Below, piece by piece: positions 1-8,826 of a DNA stretch of 64,000 nt. Under the pieces are notes generated by a model that was not told the origin of the DNA, searched no databases, and saw only the letters and a program-made list of their open reading frames with translations. The translations under genes and the position numbers were made by a program. Numbering within the stretch: position 1 is the first letter of the stretch; each line of letters starts with the position of its first letter. The DNA is from JAVBRD01 sp031548365 (GTDB taxonomy: Bacteria; Bacillota; Clostridia; Christensenellales; UBA1750): assembly GCA_031548365.1 (NCBI GenBank), contig JAVBRD010000006.1, positions 1-64,000 of the forward strand. The letters run 5' to 3'.

Positions 1-1
1 C

Positions 2-739
2 ATCCTCTCCTTTTTTGATACGCCTGAGCCCAAGTCGGACTCCGTGACGCGCAAGCTCACGCCCGCGGACCTTGATGCCGCCTCTCGCGTGTCATGCGCG
101 CTGGATGCGTTCATCGCGCAGAAGAAGCTGGACGGCATGGCGTACTACTACGAAGGCGAGCCGGACTCACTCACGCGCAAGGTGGTCACCAACTTTATCG
201 TGGGTAACTCGCTTTTGTGCGCATCCGGCTTTCCGATGTGCGGGGAGCTCGACCTCAAGACCTGCGTGGCCATGCTCATTATGGACACGCTCGATATGGG
301 CGGGAGCTTCGCCGAGTTCCACCCGCTCGACTTTGCGGAAGGTTTCATCCTCGTGGGGCACGACGGTCCGCATCATCTGCGCATCGCCGATGGTAAGCCC
401 GCGCTGCGCTCGCTGGTCAAGTACCACGGCAAACCGGGATATGGAGCGTCGGTTGAGTTTAAAATCAAAGAAGGACCGATCACCATGCTGGGCATCGGCG
501 TGAACGCAGACGGGAGCTTTAAGTTCATCCTGGGCGAAGGGGAGAGCGTGGCGGGGCCGATCCCGCCCACAGGCAACACCAACACGCGCGCTTTTTTTCA
601 GCCGGATGCGATCACGTTCTTAAAACGCTGGCTCGCAGAAGGTCCGACGCATCACTTTGCGTTAGGCGTCGGTCATCGCGCGGAGTTGATCGCCAAGGTG
701 GCTTTCGCGCTGGGTATCGAGTGCGCCATCGTGCGCTGA
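2..739 (+). CDS. L-fucose/L-arabinose isomerase-like protein, C-terminal part (5' end outside window)
   Basis: The frame is open from base 2 to the TGA at 737-739 with no clear internal start, so the protein begins left of the window. A GTG at 44 lies in frame but has no Shine-Dalgarno site, and coding continues upstream of it. The visible part of about 245 residues resembles the C-terminal half of L-arabinose/L-fucose isomerase family proteins, with the stretches GHDGPHHLR and HHFALGVGH near the end. Those enzymes interconvert an aldose and its ketose in the cytoplasm using a divalent metal. The gene is followed after 7 bases by an unrecognised 831-residue protein, probably in one operon. 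The family call rests on recognition by eye; the exact sugar cannot be stated. Confidence 0.6.
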   Translation: MLSFFDTPEPKSDSVTRKLTPADLDAASRVSCALDAFIAQKKLDGMAYYYEGEPDSLTRKVVTNFIVGNSLLCASGFPMCGELDLKTCVAMLIMDTLDMGGSFAEFHPLDFAEGFILVGHDGPHHLRIADGKPALRSLVKYHGKPGYGASVEFKIKEGPITMLGIGVNADGSFKFILGEGESVAGPIPPTGNTNTRAFFQPDAITFLKRWLAEGPTHHFALGVGHRAELIAKVAFALGIECAIVR

Positions 740-746
740 GGGGGAA

Positions 747-3242
747 ATGAGCGTGGACATTCTGGTCGATCGTGTGTGCTTTGAGCTGAGCCTTAAACCC
801 TTTAAGGTGCTTGAGGAGGGCGCGGTCCGCGCGGTTGCGCGCGAGCTGTTTACCCAGTGGCTGCCGCTGATCGGGAAAGCCGCGTCGGTGGCGGTCATGC
901 TGTGGTCGTCGGATGGCAGTGAGATCCTGGACTACGACGGCAATGAGGAGACGTCGTTCGAATGGGCGTACTTCATCGGGATTGCCAATCCCGCTTCGGC
1001 ACGGGATGCACGCTCCGATGTGATCAGCCTGCACATCGAGCCGGCGTTGTACACTGAAAAGCCGGCGCGCATGACGTACGGATGGCTCAAACGCATCTGC
1101 GCGGCGCTTCGGGAGGAAGGCACGCGCATCACGGGCAAGCCGGTGGAGATCGGCACGACGTTTGATCCAGGGCCGGAGTTCGCAAAATCGGACTTCAAGT
1201 ATGAGCGGCACAAGGAAATCGCGCCCACGCGGCTGACCGGATCACGGTTCTTTTGGGTTGCGTGCAACACGGTTTTGAGCGCTGAAAAGCGCGCGTACGC
1301 CGGCTATCCGGAAGGGATACCCGAAGGCACGGCGTTCGGGACATTTCTGGGCCGCCAAAGCCGCATTTTCATGGAGGATATGGGCATCGACTACATTTGG
1401 TTCTCCAACGGCTTCGCTTTCGCGCTGCACGCGTGGAGCGCAACGGGCGAGGTGTTCGATGGGGAGCGTTTCGATGCTGCGCGCATCGGCCCGCTGCAAG
1501 AGGAAATTCTCTCTTTCTGGACGCGGTTCCGCCTTGAGTGCCCGAAAAACAGGATCGAGACGCGCGGCTCAAACCTGTCCACGGGGATGGACATCGCGGC
1601 GCACGGTTCGCCAGTTCGCGCGATCTACAAAGGCGGGTTTGATCTGGCCGCGCCGCCCAACTCGCCGTGGGCCGCGCTCAACGGCAACTATGGGCTTGAG
1701 CTTGTGGGCTGGATGTCGCACATCGCGGAGCTGCCTGACTCGGGGCTGATGCCCTTTCGGTTCTACACGCACGACCCGTGGTGGCTCAACTCTCCGTGGT
1801 TTGACCGCTACGGGCGCTGGCCGCACGACATTTACCTCCCGCTGGCCATTGCGCGCATCGATGAAAACGGGGATGTCACGCGGCCGACATCTGTCAACTT
1901 TCTCTCCGCCGATAACAGCTACGGCGATCTGCCCGACCGCTGCCCGATTGAGGTTACGCCCCACATCATCCGCGCGCTCGACGACTTCCCCGATGAACCC
2001 GGGCTTGTGACGTGGGTGTACCCGTTTGACGAACTGCACGACATGGCGTTGGAAGGGCGCGTGGACGAGGTGTTCTTCGGCGACTGGTACGTCTGCGGCG
2101 CGGTCAACCGCGGCCTTCCGCTGGGCACGGTCGTTTCGTCGAGGAGCTTCACCGCGCTCGCTGAGACGGGCAAAGACACGTTCAAGCGCACCGTACTCTT
2201 CTCGCCCGTACCCGACGGTGGCTCCGCGCTTGAGTATGCGCTTTTGCGCGCGGTGGAAGGTGGCGCCAATCTGCTGCTGTACGGCCCGACGGCGTATGCG
2301 TCGGAAGCGCTGCTGGCGCGCATCGGTGTTGCGCACGATGCGCAGCTCGAAGGCGAGTTTGCGTATGAGGGCGAACGCTTTTGCGACTCCGCCCGCCATG
2401 GGACGGTGGCCGGTACGTTCGAGCACCGCGCGCTCGTTTCGGCGGGTGGAATCGGCACATCGTACGCGGGCGGCGCGGAGCTAATAGCGCTCGCCCGGCA
2501 GGGTGTCAGCGCGCGGGCGATTGCCACGTTTGCTAAAGGCGTGAACGGGCAAGGGTCAATCGGTTGGGTGCGCGGAACGTACAATTACCGCGGCGAAGCG
2601 AGCCGTCTGCCCAAAGCGTGTCCGCCTTCGGAGGCGTACCCTGTGGACGCGCTTCCCCGGCAAATGCTCTCGTTGTTTGGAATCACCCTCGGCGTTGACA
2701 AGCCGTCGGTGTCCACGCGCGAACCGCTCGTGCTCTGCGCGAGGCACAAATGGGGGTTGACGTTCTCGGGCTATTCACCGCAGGCAACCGTCGCGCTGCG
2801 ATTACGGCTACCAATGGGCGCGCCCATTCTGTGCGAGGGAGACGCTGTGCTCGAAGGCGGCGTGGCCGTCTATCACCTGCCGCGCGCGTGGCATCACGAG
2901 TGCCGCGTGCTCGTCGCGCAGGAGAACGGGGAGATTTCGTGCCAGGAGTCGCATCCGAGGATGCCGGACACGTCGCGCAGGATCGTCGTGCGCGGGCTCG
3001 ACCGCGCGACTCTCCGGTTCATCATGGAGCCGGGCGGGCACGGCGCGCACTTTTCGGCGTTTGTGGAAAGCGACACCATCCCCCGCGAGAGCATGGCGTA
3101 CGAAGTGGAGGACGACGGGCGCGTCGCGGTTTTGACGGATGTGAGCGGCGATATCCAGATCTCATGGAAGCAGAGCGAGATCGCGCCGCCGCAGTTTTCG
3201 GCCCAAAAATGCCATTGGGTGCCTGTGCCCGACTGGCCGTAA
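747..3242 (+). CDS. Unrecognised large cytoplasmic protein in a sugar operon (831 aa)
   Basis: ATG at 747 is preceded by a GAGGGGG Shine-Dalgarno site. I do not recognise a named family. No signal peptide or membrane segment is visible. The first 500 residues are rich in Trp, Tyr, Asp and Glu (for example YIWFSNGFAFALHAW and THDPWWLNSPWFDRYGRWPHD), as in TIM-barrel glycoside hydrolases. Residues of about 470-560 (LEYALLRAVEGGANLLLYGP) look like the amidotransferase-like domain found in GH42 beta-galactosidases, and the C-terminus looks beta-rich. The neighbours are an upstream sugar isomerase 7 bases away and a convergent sugar-phosphate isomerase. A role in sugar catabolism, perhaps as a glycosidase, is inference from composition and context. 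Confidence 0.6.
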   Translation: MSVDILVDRVCFELSLKPFKVLEEGAVRAVARELFTQWLPLIGKAASVAVMLWSSDGSEILDYDGNEETSFEWAYFIGIANPASARDARSDVISLHIEPALYTEKPARMTYGWLKRICAALREEGTRITGKPVEIGTTFDPGPEFAKSDFKYERHKEIAPTRLTGSRFFWVACNTVLSAEKRAYAGYPEGIPEGTAFGTFLGRQSRIFMEDMGIDYIWFSNGFAFALHAWSATGEVFDGERFDAARIGPLQEEILSFWTRFRLECPKNRIETRGSNLSTGMDIAAHGSPVRAIYKGGFDLAAPPNSPWAALNGNYGLELVGWMSHIAELPDSGLMPFRFYTHDPWWLNSPWFDRYGRWPHDIYLPLAIARIDENGDVTRPTSVNFLSADNSYGDLPDRCPIEVTPHIIRALDDFPDEPGLVTWVYPFDELHDMALEGRVDEVFFGDWYVCGAVNRGLPLGTVVSSRSFTALAETGKDTFKRTVLFSPVPDGGSALEYALLRAVEGGANLLLYGPTAYASEALLARIGVAHDAQLEGEFAYEGERFCDSARHGTVAGTFEHRALVSAGGIGTSYAGGAELIALARQGVSARAIATFAKGVNGQGSIGWVRGTYNYRGEASRLPKACPPSEAYPVDALPRQMLSLFGITLGVDKPSVSTREPLVLCARHKWGLTFSGYSPQATVALRLRLPMGAPILCEGDAVLEGGVAVYHLPRAWHHECRVLVAQENGEISCQESHPRMPDTSRRIVVRGLDRATLRFIMEPGGHGAHFSAFVESDTIPRESMAYEVEDDGRVAVLTDVSGDIQISWKQSEIAPPQFSAQKCHWVPVPDWP

Positions 3243-3245
3243 TCA

Positions 3246-3286
3246 AAAATCTCCCTCCGTCGTGATGATGACGGAGGGAAATTTTT
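3246..3286. terminator. Bidirectional intrinsic terminator
   Basis: A 10-bp perfect stem (TCCCTCCGTC at 3252-3261 with GACGGAGGGA at 3270-3279) is flanked by an A-run on the left and ATTTTTT on the right. It can therefore work on both strands. It sits exactly between the converging stops of the 831-residue gene (3242) and the minus-strand isomerase (3291). Confidence 0.85.
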
Positions 3287-3290
3287 TCGC

Positions 3291-4178
3291 TTATCTGTCT
3301 TCGAGAAGCCCTGTTGTCATGTACTTGTACATCTCGATGAGGTAACGCGATTTGACGTAGCGCATGCCGAGTGGGTAGGGGATGTCCGTGCGCGTATCGC
3401 GGGCATCACTCGGGATCTCGAGGTTGAACAGCCCGCCGTACCCGATTTCGCGCAGAGCGAGGATGATCTCGCGGAAGTCGACGTTGCCGTAGGTGTATGG
3501 CATGATGTGCTGATCGCGTGAACCGTCGTTGTCGTGGACGTGCGTGGCGCGCAGGCGTTTGCCAGCCGCGCGGATAAAGTTGCCTTGGCGGTACTGCGGG
3601 AGGCATGCGTCGTTTTTCCAGAACGTCATGTTGAGGTGGCCCGTATCAAGGCAGATGCCGAGGTGGGTATCGCCGATGGGATCGATCAGTTCGTTGATCT
3701 CTTCGGCGCAGCCGATATAGCCCACATTCTCAAGGCAAATGCTCATGTCGGTGTCCTTGATGAATCCCACGAGCTTTGTAAGCCCTTGGATGCGCAGGTC
3801 GAAAAGTTCGCGAGCGCTCACATGCGGATTCTTTCTGCACAGCACGTGTCCGCCCGGATGGAGCACCGCGGTTTTCACGCCCATGGCCGCGTACAGCTCA
3901 AGCCACGCTTTGAGCATGTCTGTGACTTGCCCGCCATGATCATCGGTAATATCGCACTGGAGCGCGAGGTGCGCCTGCGGAATGTCCACGCCCAGGTCGT
4001 GCGCGTGACGGATGAAAGCCGCGCCTGTCTTCTCGGGTTTTTCTCCGCGAGCGATCAGTTCGGCGGTGTGTTCGGTGGACAGCTCAACGCAATCCCATCC
4101 GGAGTTGGCAAAGTGCCGGATGGCCTCTTCCGCGGTGAACTCATAATAATAGCAAGTCGCGTTTGAAAAACGCATCAT
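3291..4178 (-). CDS. Sugar phosphate isomerase/epimerase (AP endonuclease 2 fold)
   Basis: This is a 295-residue TIM-barrel protein of the xylose-isomerase-like family. Characteristic pieces are HPGGH, CLENVG, GICLDTGHLNM, ATHVHDNDGSRDQH and the terminal LEIPSD; His, Glu and Asp at these places normally bind the divalent metal. The frame stays open upstream to 4439, but the AAAGGA Shine-Dalgarno at 4185-4190 lies just before tandem ATG codons at 4178 and 4175, and the upstream extension is low-complexity and unlike the family. It probably isomerises or epimerises a sugar or inositol derivative in the cytoplasm; the substrate is unknown. It converges on the sugar operon at 1-3242 and shares its terminator. 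Confidence 0.8.
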   Translation of the reverse strand: MMRFSNATCYYYEFTAEEAIRHFANSGWDCVELSTEHTAELIARGEKPEKTGAAFIRHAHDLGVDIPQAHLALQCDITDDHGGQVTDMLKAWLELYAAMGVKTAVLHPGGHVLCRKNPHVSARELFDLRIQGLTKLVGFIKDTDMSICLENVGYIGCAEEINELIDPIGDTHLGICLDTGHLNMTFWKNDACLPQYRQGNFIRAAGKRLRATHVHDNDGSRDQHIMPYTYGNVDFREIILALREIGYGGLFNLEIPSDARDTRTDIPYPLGMRYVKSRYLIEMYKYMTTGLLEDR

Positions 4179-4367
4179 ATCCCATCCTTTCACAATTCGA
4201 AATATTCGCCGCAGGAGCCCATTTTCCTTCGGCGCAAAAAACGGCGGAATACCATCACATCTTCGGCGTCGTGCCGGCGCTTCAAAATGACAAGGCAATT
4301 CCGTAAATCGCGCCTTAATCGCGCTGTCATCCTGTGCATGTGCGGGGAACACCCTTAGTCGCAGACA

Positions 4368-4392
4368 GCAGCACAAAGGTTTTTTGTGCTGC
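4368..4392. repeat. Perfect 10-bp inverted repeat upstream of hisS
   Basis: GCAGCACAAA (4368-4377) and TTTGTGCTGC (4383-4392) form a perfect stem with a five-base loop. Neither side is followed by a T-run, so it is not a standard terminator. It lies immediately upstream of the proposed hisS -35 box and could be an operator or a relic. Confidence 0.5.
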
Positions 4393-4396
4393 GGCC

Positions 4397-4425
4397 TTGC
4401 CTTCGCGCGCGAGTTGGGGTATTCT
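4397..4425 (+). promoter_or_regulatory. Candidate sigma-A promoter of hisS
   Basis: TTGCCT at 4397-4402 and TATTCT at 4420-4425 are separated by exactly 17 bases. Each hexamer matches 4 of 6 consensus positions. The likely transcript would start about 40 bases before the hisS ATG. Confidence 0.45.
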
Positions 4426-4474
4426 AAAGTGAAATTCACAGGGCGAGCGCCTCAACAAAGAAGGAAGCGATGAC

Positions 4475-5731
4475 ATGCTAACACAAGCTCCCAAGGGCAC
4501 AAAGGACGTCACCCCGAGGCAGAGCGCGCATTGGCATGCCGTCGAGGGCGTCATGCGCCGCGTGTGCGATCTGGCGGGATACCGCGAAATCCGAACGCCC
4601 GCCTTTGAGCACACGGAGCTCTTTATGCGCGGCGTTGGCGAGACGACGGATGTCGTGCAAAAAGAGATGTACACATTCGAGGACAAGGGCGGACGCAGCA
4701 TCACCCTGAAGCCCGAAGGCACGGCGGGCGCGGTCCGTGCGTATCTTGAGCACGGCATGGCCAACGACCCGCAGCCGATGAAGATGTATTATATGTACAG
4801 CCCGGTGTTCAGGTACGAAAAGCCGCAGTCGGGCCGTTTTCGGGAGCACCATCAGTTCGGTCTGGAGGTGTTCGGCGCGAAGAGCGCCACGGTGGACGCC
4901 GAAGTTATCGACGTAGCCATGTCGGTGTTTAGGAATCTGGGAATCACAAAGCTTGCGTTGACGGTCAACTCCATCGGATGCCCGGAGTGCCGGAAAACCT
5001 ACAATCAAGCGCTCAAGGCGTTTCTCGAGCCCCTGATGCCTCAAATGTGCCCGACCTGCGGCACGCGGTATGAGAAAAACCCCATGCGCATCCTCGACTG
5101 CAAAGACCCCTCCTGCCAAGCGCTCACCAAGGACGCGCCCACCACGTTTGATAGGCTGTGCGGCGACTGCGCGGCGCACTTCGCCGATCTTGAGAAGCTT
5201 TTAAGAGCGATGGGTATTGGTTACACCATTGACAAGCGGCTGGTTCGCGGGCTGGATTACTACACGCGCACGGTGTTTGAGATCATCGGCCAGTTTTCCA
5301 CCGGGCCGCTGACGGTATGCGCGGGTGGCCGGTACGACGGCCTCGTCGAGCAGCTGGGCGGCGCGCCTACGCCGGGCGTGGGCTTTGGCATGGGCATGGA
5401 GCGCCTGATCATGGCGATGGAACAAGAAGGCCTGTTAGCACAGGATCAGCCATTGGTCGACGTGTTTGTCGCATCCATGGGCGCGACAAACGAGGCGTTC
5501 CAGATAGCGCGCGAGCTGCGCGCGGCGGGCGTGCGCACAGACTGCGACCATGCGGCGCGATCGCTTAAGGCGCAGTTCAAATACGCGGGCAAGACTGGCG
5601 CGGCAATCGTGCTCGTGCTTGGCGAAGACGAGCTCCGCGAGGGCACGGTGACGATGCGTGATATGCGCGCGTCGAGCGAAAAACGCGTGCCGCGCTCCGA
5701 CATTGCGGCGACGGTACGTGCGGCGCTTTGA
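4475..5731 (+). CDS. hisS: Histidyl-tRNA synthetase
   Basis: This is a class II aminoacyl-tRNA synthetase of 418 residues, the normal bacterial length. It starts at ATG 4475 after an AAGGAAG ribosome site. Visible family features are the N-terminal PKGTKDVTPRQSAHWHAVEG, motif 2 around FRYEKPQSGRFREHHQFG, the histidine-specific RGLDYYTRTVFE, motif 3 at GVGFGMGMERL and the C-terminal anticodon-binding domain (from about residue 325). It charges tRNA-His in the cytoplasm. In many Firmicutes hisS is directly followed by aspS; here a 540-base gap with a pseudogene separates them. Confidence 0.96.
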   Translation: MLTQAPKGTKDVTPRQSAHWHAVEGVMRRVCDLAGYREIRTPAFEHTELFMRGVGETTDVVQKEMYTFEDKGGRSITLKPEGTAGAVRAYLEHGMANDPQPMKMYYMYSPVFRYEKPQSGRFREHHQFGLEVFGAKSATVDAEVIDVAMSVFRNLGITKLALTVNSIGCPECRKTYNQALKAFLEPLMPQMCPTCGTRYEKNPMRILDCKDPSCQALTKDAPTTFDRLCGDCAAHFADLEKLLRAMGIGYTIDKRLVRGLDYYTRTVFEIIGQFSTGPLTVCAGGRYDGLVEQLGGAPTPGVGFGMGMERLIMAMEQEGLLAQDQPLVDVFVASMGATNEAFQIARELRAAGVRTDCDHAARSLKAQFKYAGKTGAAIVLVLGEDELREGTVTMRDMRASSEKRVPRSDIAATVRAAL

Positions 5732-5748
5732 GCTCCGGACACCGTTTG

Positions 5749-6224
5749 ATGCTCATCGGCTCTGACGGAATCGGGAAAATGTTCTCGCGCGGGAACTGGG
5801 CTACGTCACGGGCTTGCACGTCACGCATATGGACAAGGCGCGTTGGCCGAACGGCAAGACGCCATATCCCGGTGTTTTGACGGTAAAACGCAGTGAGCTT
5901 GCGCGGGACGAGCCGTGAATATTGGATGGTATTTTCGACGTCAACCACATGGACGAACGAGTGTTTACGCGTGGACACGGTCAAATCCCCCGATCCATCG
6001 CGCCGGGATGTCTGCGGCGCGGCGCGACGCGCCGTATGATGAACGCCGACGGGCCGCAAACCATCCGCGAGTACGGTTGTCCATGCAAGCGCGATCACGA
6101 GTTTCTGCGCTTCGTGTGGGCATTCCCAAAAGCGCGAACGCCGCTCATCTGCGCCAAACTTGCGCAATACTCGAAAACACGCGGGATCAGTCTGAAAACA
6201 CCACGCGGCGCGCGATTTTTCTGA
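5749..6224 (+). pseudogene. Decayed FlaR-type P-loop kinase (DNA topology modulation protein/adenylate kinase-like)
   Basis: Conceptual translation from ATG 5749 begins LIGSDGIGKMFSR, a Walker A-like P-loop in the position expected for the FlaR/adenylate kinase-like family. A frameshift near 5787-5792 moves the reading to the next frame (ELGYVTGLHVTHMDKARWPN). An in-frame TGA at 5916-5918 falls where the family has Trp in the W-I-hydrophobic-DG segment (here RDEP-stop-ILDG). The frame then stays open to TGA 6222-6224 and keeps the family tail (HEFLRFVWAFPKARTP, then KTPRGARFF). Two disabling lesions and an absent ribosome site mark it as a relic. It fills most of the hisS-aspS gap. Confidence 0.75.
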
Positions 6225-6269
6225 GTGATATCACCCGCGCATATTCATCGTGATACGGAGGGCCTGGAT

Positions 6270-8072
6270 ATGGCAGAATTGCTTCTCGACTGGAAACGCG
6301 ACAAGATGTGCGGCATGGTGAGCGAAGCGGACGTCGATTCTACGCTTACGCTCATGGGCTGGGTGGCGCGCACGCGCAACCTGGGCGCGCTCATTTTCGT
6401 GTGGCTGCGCGACAAAACGGGCGTCGTCCAGTTGGTGTTTGACGAAAAGACGTGCGGCGCGGAGTGCTTCAAGCAGGGCGAATGCCTGCGCGGAGAGTAC
6501 GTGATCGCCGTGCGTGGCGCGGTTGCTATGCGCGCCGCGGAAGCGATCAACAAAAAACTTGCGACGGGCGCGGTCGAGGTGCTGGTCGGCGAGATGAAGA
6601 TCCTCAACAAGGCGGAGACGCCCCCCATGTACATCGACGACGAACACCCGGACGAATCTGAACTGTTGCATCTGAAATACAGGTATCTCGACATCCGGCG
6701 GGACTCGCTTCAGAACATGCTGCGCTTCCGTTATGAAGCGGCGCGAGCCGTTCGCGCGCACATGGACGCGTGCGGGTTTACCGAGATTGAGACGCCGATA
6801 TTCACAAAGTCCACGCCCGAGGGCGCGCGCGACTTCCTCGTGCCCTCGCGCACACGTCCGGGAAAATTCTACGCGCTCCCGCAGTCGCCGCAGATTTACA
6901 AACAGATGCTCATGGTGGGCGGGTGCGACCGCTATTTCCAGATCGCGCGTTGTTTCCGCGACGAGGACAACCGTTCCGACCGCCAGCCCGAGTTCACGCA
7001 GGTCGACATTGAGATGAGCTTCGTTGATCGCGAGGACGTGCTCTTGGTGGTCGAGGGCGCTTTCCGCGCGGTTTTTGAAGGCGTTGTGGGCGTGAACCTG
7101 CCCGACCCGCTCCCGCGCATCACATGGCTTGAGGCGATGGACACCTACGGATCCGATAAGCCCGACCGCCGCTTCGGCCTAAAGCTCGTTGACGTGTCTG
7201 GCGCTGTCGCATCGTGCGGGTTTTCCGTGTTTGAGGGTGCTGTCGCGGCAGGCGGCACGGTGCGCGGCATCAACGCCAAAGGCTGCGCGGACAGGTTGTC
7301 GCGCAAAGAGATCGACGGGCTGGGCGAGTTTGTCAAGACGTACCGCGCCAAAGGACTCGCGTGGGCGCAGATCAAGGCTGACGGCCTTAAGTCCTCCTTT
7401 GGCAAGTTCCTCTCAGAAGAGAAAATGAGCGAACTGCTCCGGGTGATGGACGCCGAAGTGGGCGACGTCGTGTTTTTCGTGGCCGATAAACTCTCAGTGG
7501 TTCGTCAGTCGCTCGGAGCGCTGCGTGTCGAGATCGCAAAAAAACTCTCGCTCATCGACCAGAGCGTGTACGACCTTTTCTGGGTCCTCGAGTTCCCGCT
7601 GTTTGAATACAATGAAGATGAAAACCGCTTGGACGCTATGCACCACCCGTTCACGAGCCCCATGGATGAAGACTTGCATCTGATGCAGAGCGACCCGGGC
7701 AAAGCGCGCGCCAAGGCGTACGACCTGGTTTTGAACGGCATCGAGATGGGCTCCGGCTCCATCCGCATCCACGACTCTGAGCGTCAGCAGAGGATGTTCG
7801 AGCTCATGGGCATCGACAAAGAGACCGCGTGGCGCAAGTTTGGGTTCATGTTGGAAGCGTTTAAGTACGGCACCCCCCCGCACGGCGGGTTTGCGTTCGG
7901 GCTTGACCGGCTGGTCATGCAGGCCATGCGCAAGGAGAGCCTGCGCGACGTCATAGCCTTCCCGAAGTCGCAATCGGGCGAGTGCCTGATGATGCAGACG
8001 CCTTCGGAAGTGGACGCAGAGCAGCTTAAAGCGCTTCACATTGCAGTCGATGAGGAACCCGGCCGTGTTTGA
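6270..8072 (+). CDS. aspS: Aspartyl-tRNA synthetase (bacterial type)
   Basis: ATG 6270 is preceded by ACGGAGGG and gives a 600-residue protein, the length of bacterial AspRS with the inserted GAD domain. The order is an N-terminal OB-fold anticodon domain (LMGWVARTRNLGALIFVWLRD), a class II core with motif 2 (QIARCFRDEDNRSDRQPEFTQVD), the GAD insertion at about residues 280-420, and motif 3 (PPHGGFAFGLDRLVMQ). The frame is open upstream to 6225, but that extension has no ribosome site. It charges tRNA-Asp (possibly also tRNA-Asn; not decidable here). The stop is 6 bases before tcdA. Confidence 0.96.
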   Translation: MAELLLDWKRDKMCGMVSEADVDSTLTLMGWVARTRNLGALIFVWLRDKTGVVQLVFDEKTCGAECFKQGECLRGEYVIAVRGAVAMRAAEAINKKLATGAVEVLVGEMKILNKAETPPMYIDDEHPDESELLHLKYRYLDIRRDSLQNMLRFRYEAARAVRAHMDACGFTEIETPIFTKSTPEGARDFLVPSRTRPGKFYALPQSPQIYKQMLMVGGCDRYFQIARCFRDEDNRSDRQPEFTQVDIEMSFVDREDVLLVVEGAFRAVFEGVVGVNLPDPLPRITWLEAMDTYGSDKPDRRFGLKLVDVSGAVASCGFSVFEGAVAAGGTVRGINAKGCADRLSRKEIDGLGEFVKTYRAKGLAWAQIKADGLKSSFGKFLSEEKMSELLRVMDAEVGDVVFFVADKLSVVRQSLGALRVEIAKKLSLIDQSVYDLFWVLEFPLFEYNEDENRLDAMHHPFTSPMDEDLHLMQSDPGKARAKAYDLVLNGIEMGSGSIRIHDSERQQRMFELMGIDKETAWRKFGFMLEAFKYGTPPHGGFAFGLDRLVMQAMRKESLRDVIAFPKSQSGECLMMQTPSEVDAEQLKALHIAVDEEPGRV

Positions 8073-8078
8073 GCGGGG

Positions 8079-8819
8079 ATGATGCGGGTTATGATAGACA
8101 CAACGGACTGGCAGAGCCGCACGCAAAGGCTACTCGGTACGGAAGCGGTCGATGCGCTCTCCCGTGCGCACGTCATCATCGTAGGTCTTGGCGGAGTTGG
8201 CGGCGCGGCGGCTGAAGCCGTGGTTCGTGCGGGCGTGGGACGCGTTACGTTTGTGGACGGAGATGTATTCACCGCATCCAACCTCAACCGTCAGATTCTC
8301 GCGACGCTTGACACGTTGGGTGAGAGCAAAGCCGAAACCGCGGTCAAACGCGCGCGCCGGATCAATCCTGTGATCAGCGCATCCGCCATCGCGCGGCGCA
8401 TCACGCCCGAGGATGTCGGACAGCTGCTTGATGGCGCGCCCGACATCGTGATCGACGCTATTGACGACGTAAAGGCAAAAACCGCGCTCATTTTAGCTTG
8501 CAAGCAGCGCGGCGTCACGGTTGGATCGTCCATGGGCACGGGCAACCGCGTTCACCCCGAGATGCTGTGTGTTTGCGACATTACCGAGACAAAGAACGAC
8601 CCCCTCGCGCGCGTCATGCGCAGGGAGCTGAAAAAAGTTGGCGTGACCGCGCTCACGGTCGTTTGCTCGCACGAGTTGCCGCGCCATCCCCCTGCCGACG
8701 AAAACGGCGGACACGCGCCGGCGAGTTGCTCCTTCGTGCCGCCGGTCGCCGGTTATCTGCTCGCTGGGGCGATGCTGCGGGCGTTGGCGCTCGATGGTGG
8801 TCAAAATCGCGGGAGGTGA
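8079..8819 (+). CDS. tcdA: tRNA threonylcarbamoyladenosine dehydratase (TcdA/YgdL family, E1-like)
   Basis: A ThiF/E1-type Rossmann protein of 246 residues. The N-terminal helix SRTQRLLG, the nucleotide-binding VIIVGLGGVGGAAAEAVVRAG and the DGDVFTASNLNRQ loop match TcdA, which adenylates ct6A precursor t6A37 in tRNAs and cyclises it. IDAIDDVKAKTALI and the later SSMGTGNRVHPEML are also typical. Starts at 8079 and 8091 are both in frame; 8079 is given because it lies 6 bases after aspS, but 8091 fits the family N-terminus equally well. Co-location with aspS is common in Firmicutes and fits a tRNA-processing operon. Confidence 0.85.
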   Translation: MMRVMIDTTDWQSRTQRLLGTEAVDALSRAHVIIVGLGGVGGAAAEAVVRAGVGRVTFVDGDVFTASNLNRQILATLDTLGESKAETAVKRARRINPVISASAIARRITPEDVGQLLDGAPDIVIDAIDDVKAKTALILACKQRGVTVGSSMGTGNRVHPEMLCVCDITETKNDPLARVMRRELKKVGVTALTVVCSHELPRHPPADENGGHAPASCSFVPPVAGYLLAGAMLRALALDGGQNRGR

Positions 8820-8826
8820 GACGGGC

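Larger units (their letters stand above)
4179..4474. other. Divergent intergenic region with decayed repeat-like sequence
   Basis: These 296 bases separate the minus-strand isomerase from hisS. They hold degenerate, oppositely oriented copies of a TGTCAT-type element (TCAAAATGACA at 4282-4292 and TGTCATCCTG at 4325-4334), a 10-bp hairpin at 4368-4392 and a plausible hisS promoter. No T-box leader for hisS could be found, and no small ORF with a ribosome site is convincing. Confidence 0.5.

Noticed and set aside
4339..4358. AAGGGTGTTCCCC on the minus strand, resembling a T-box core
   Set aside because: Does not contain the needed GGTACC-like core and no specifier stem or terminator follows; the downstream gene is a sugar isomerase, not an amino-acid gene.
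5922..6224. Independent small gene starting TTG 5922
   Set aside because: It is the 3' piece of the FlaR-like pseudogene, in frame with the segment before the TGA at 5916-5918, and has no ribosome site.
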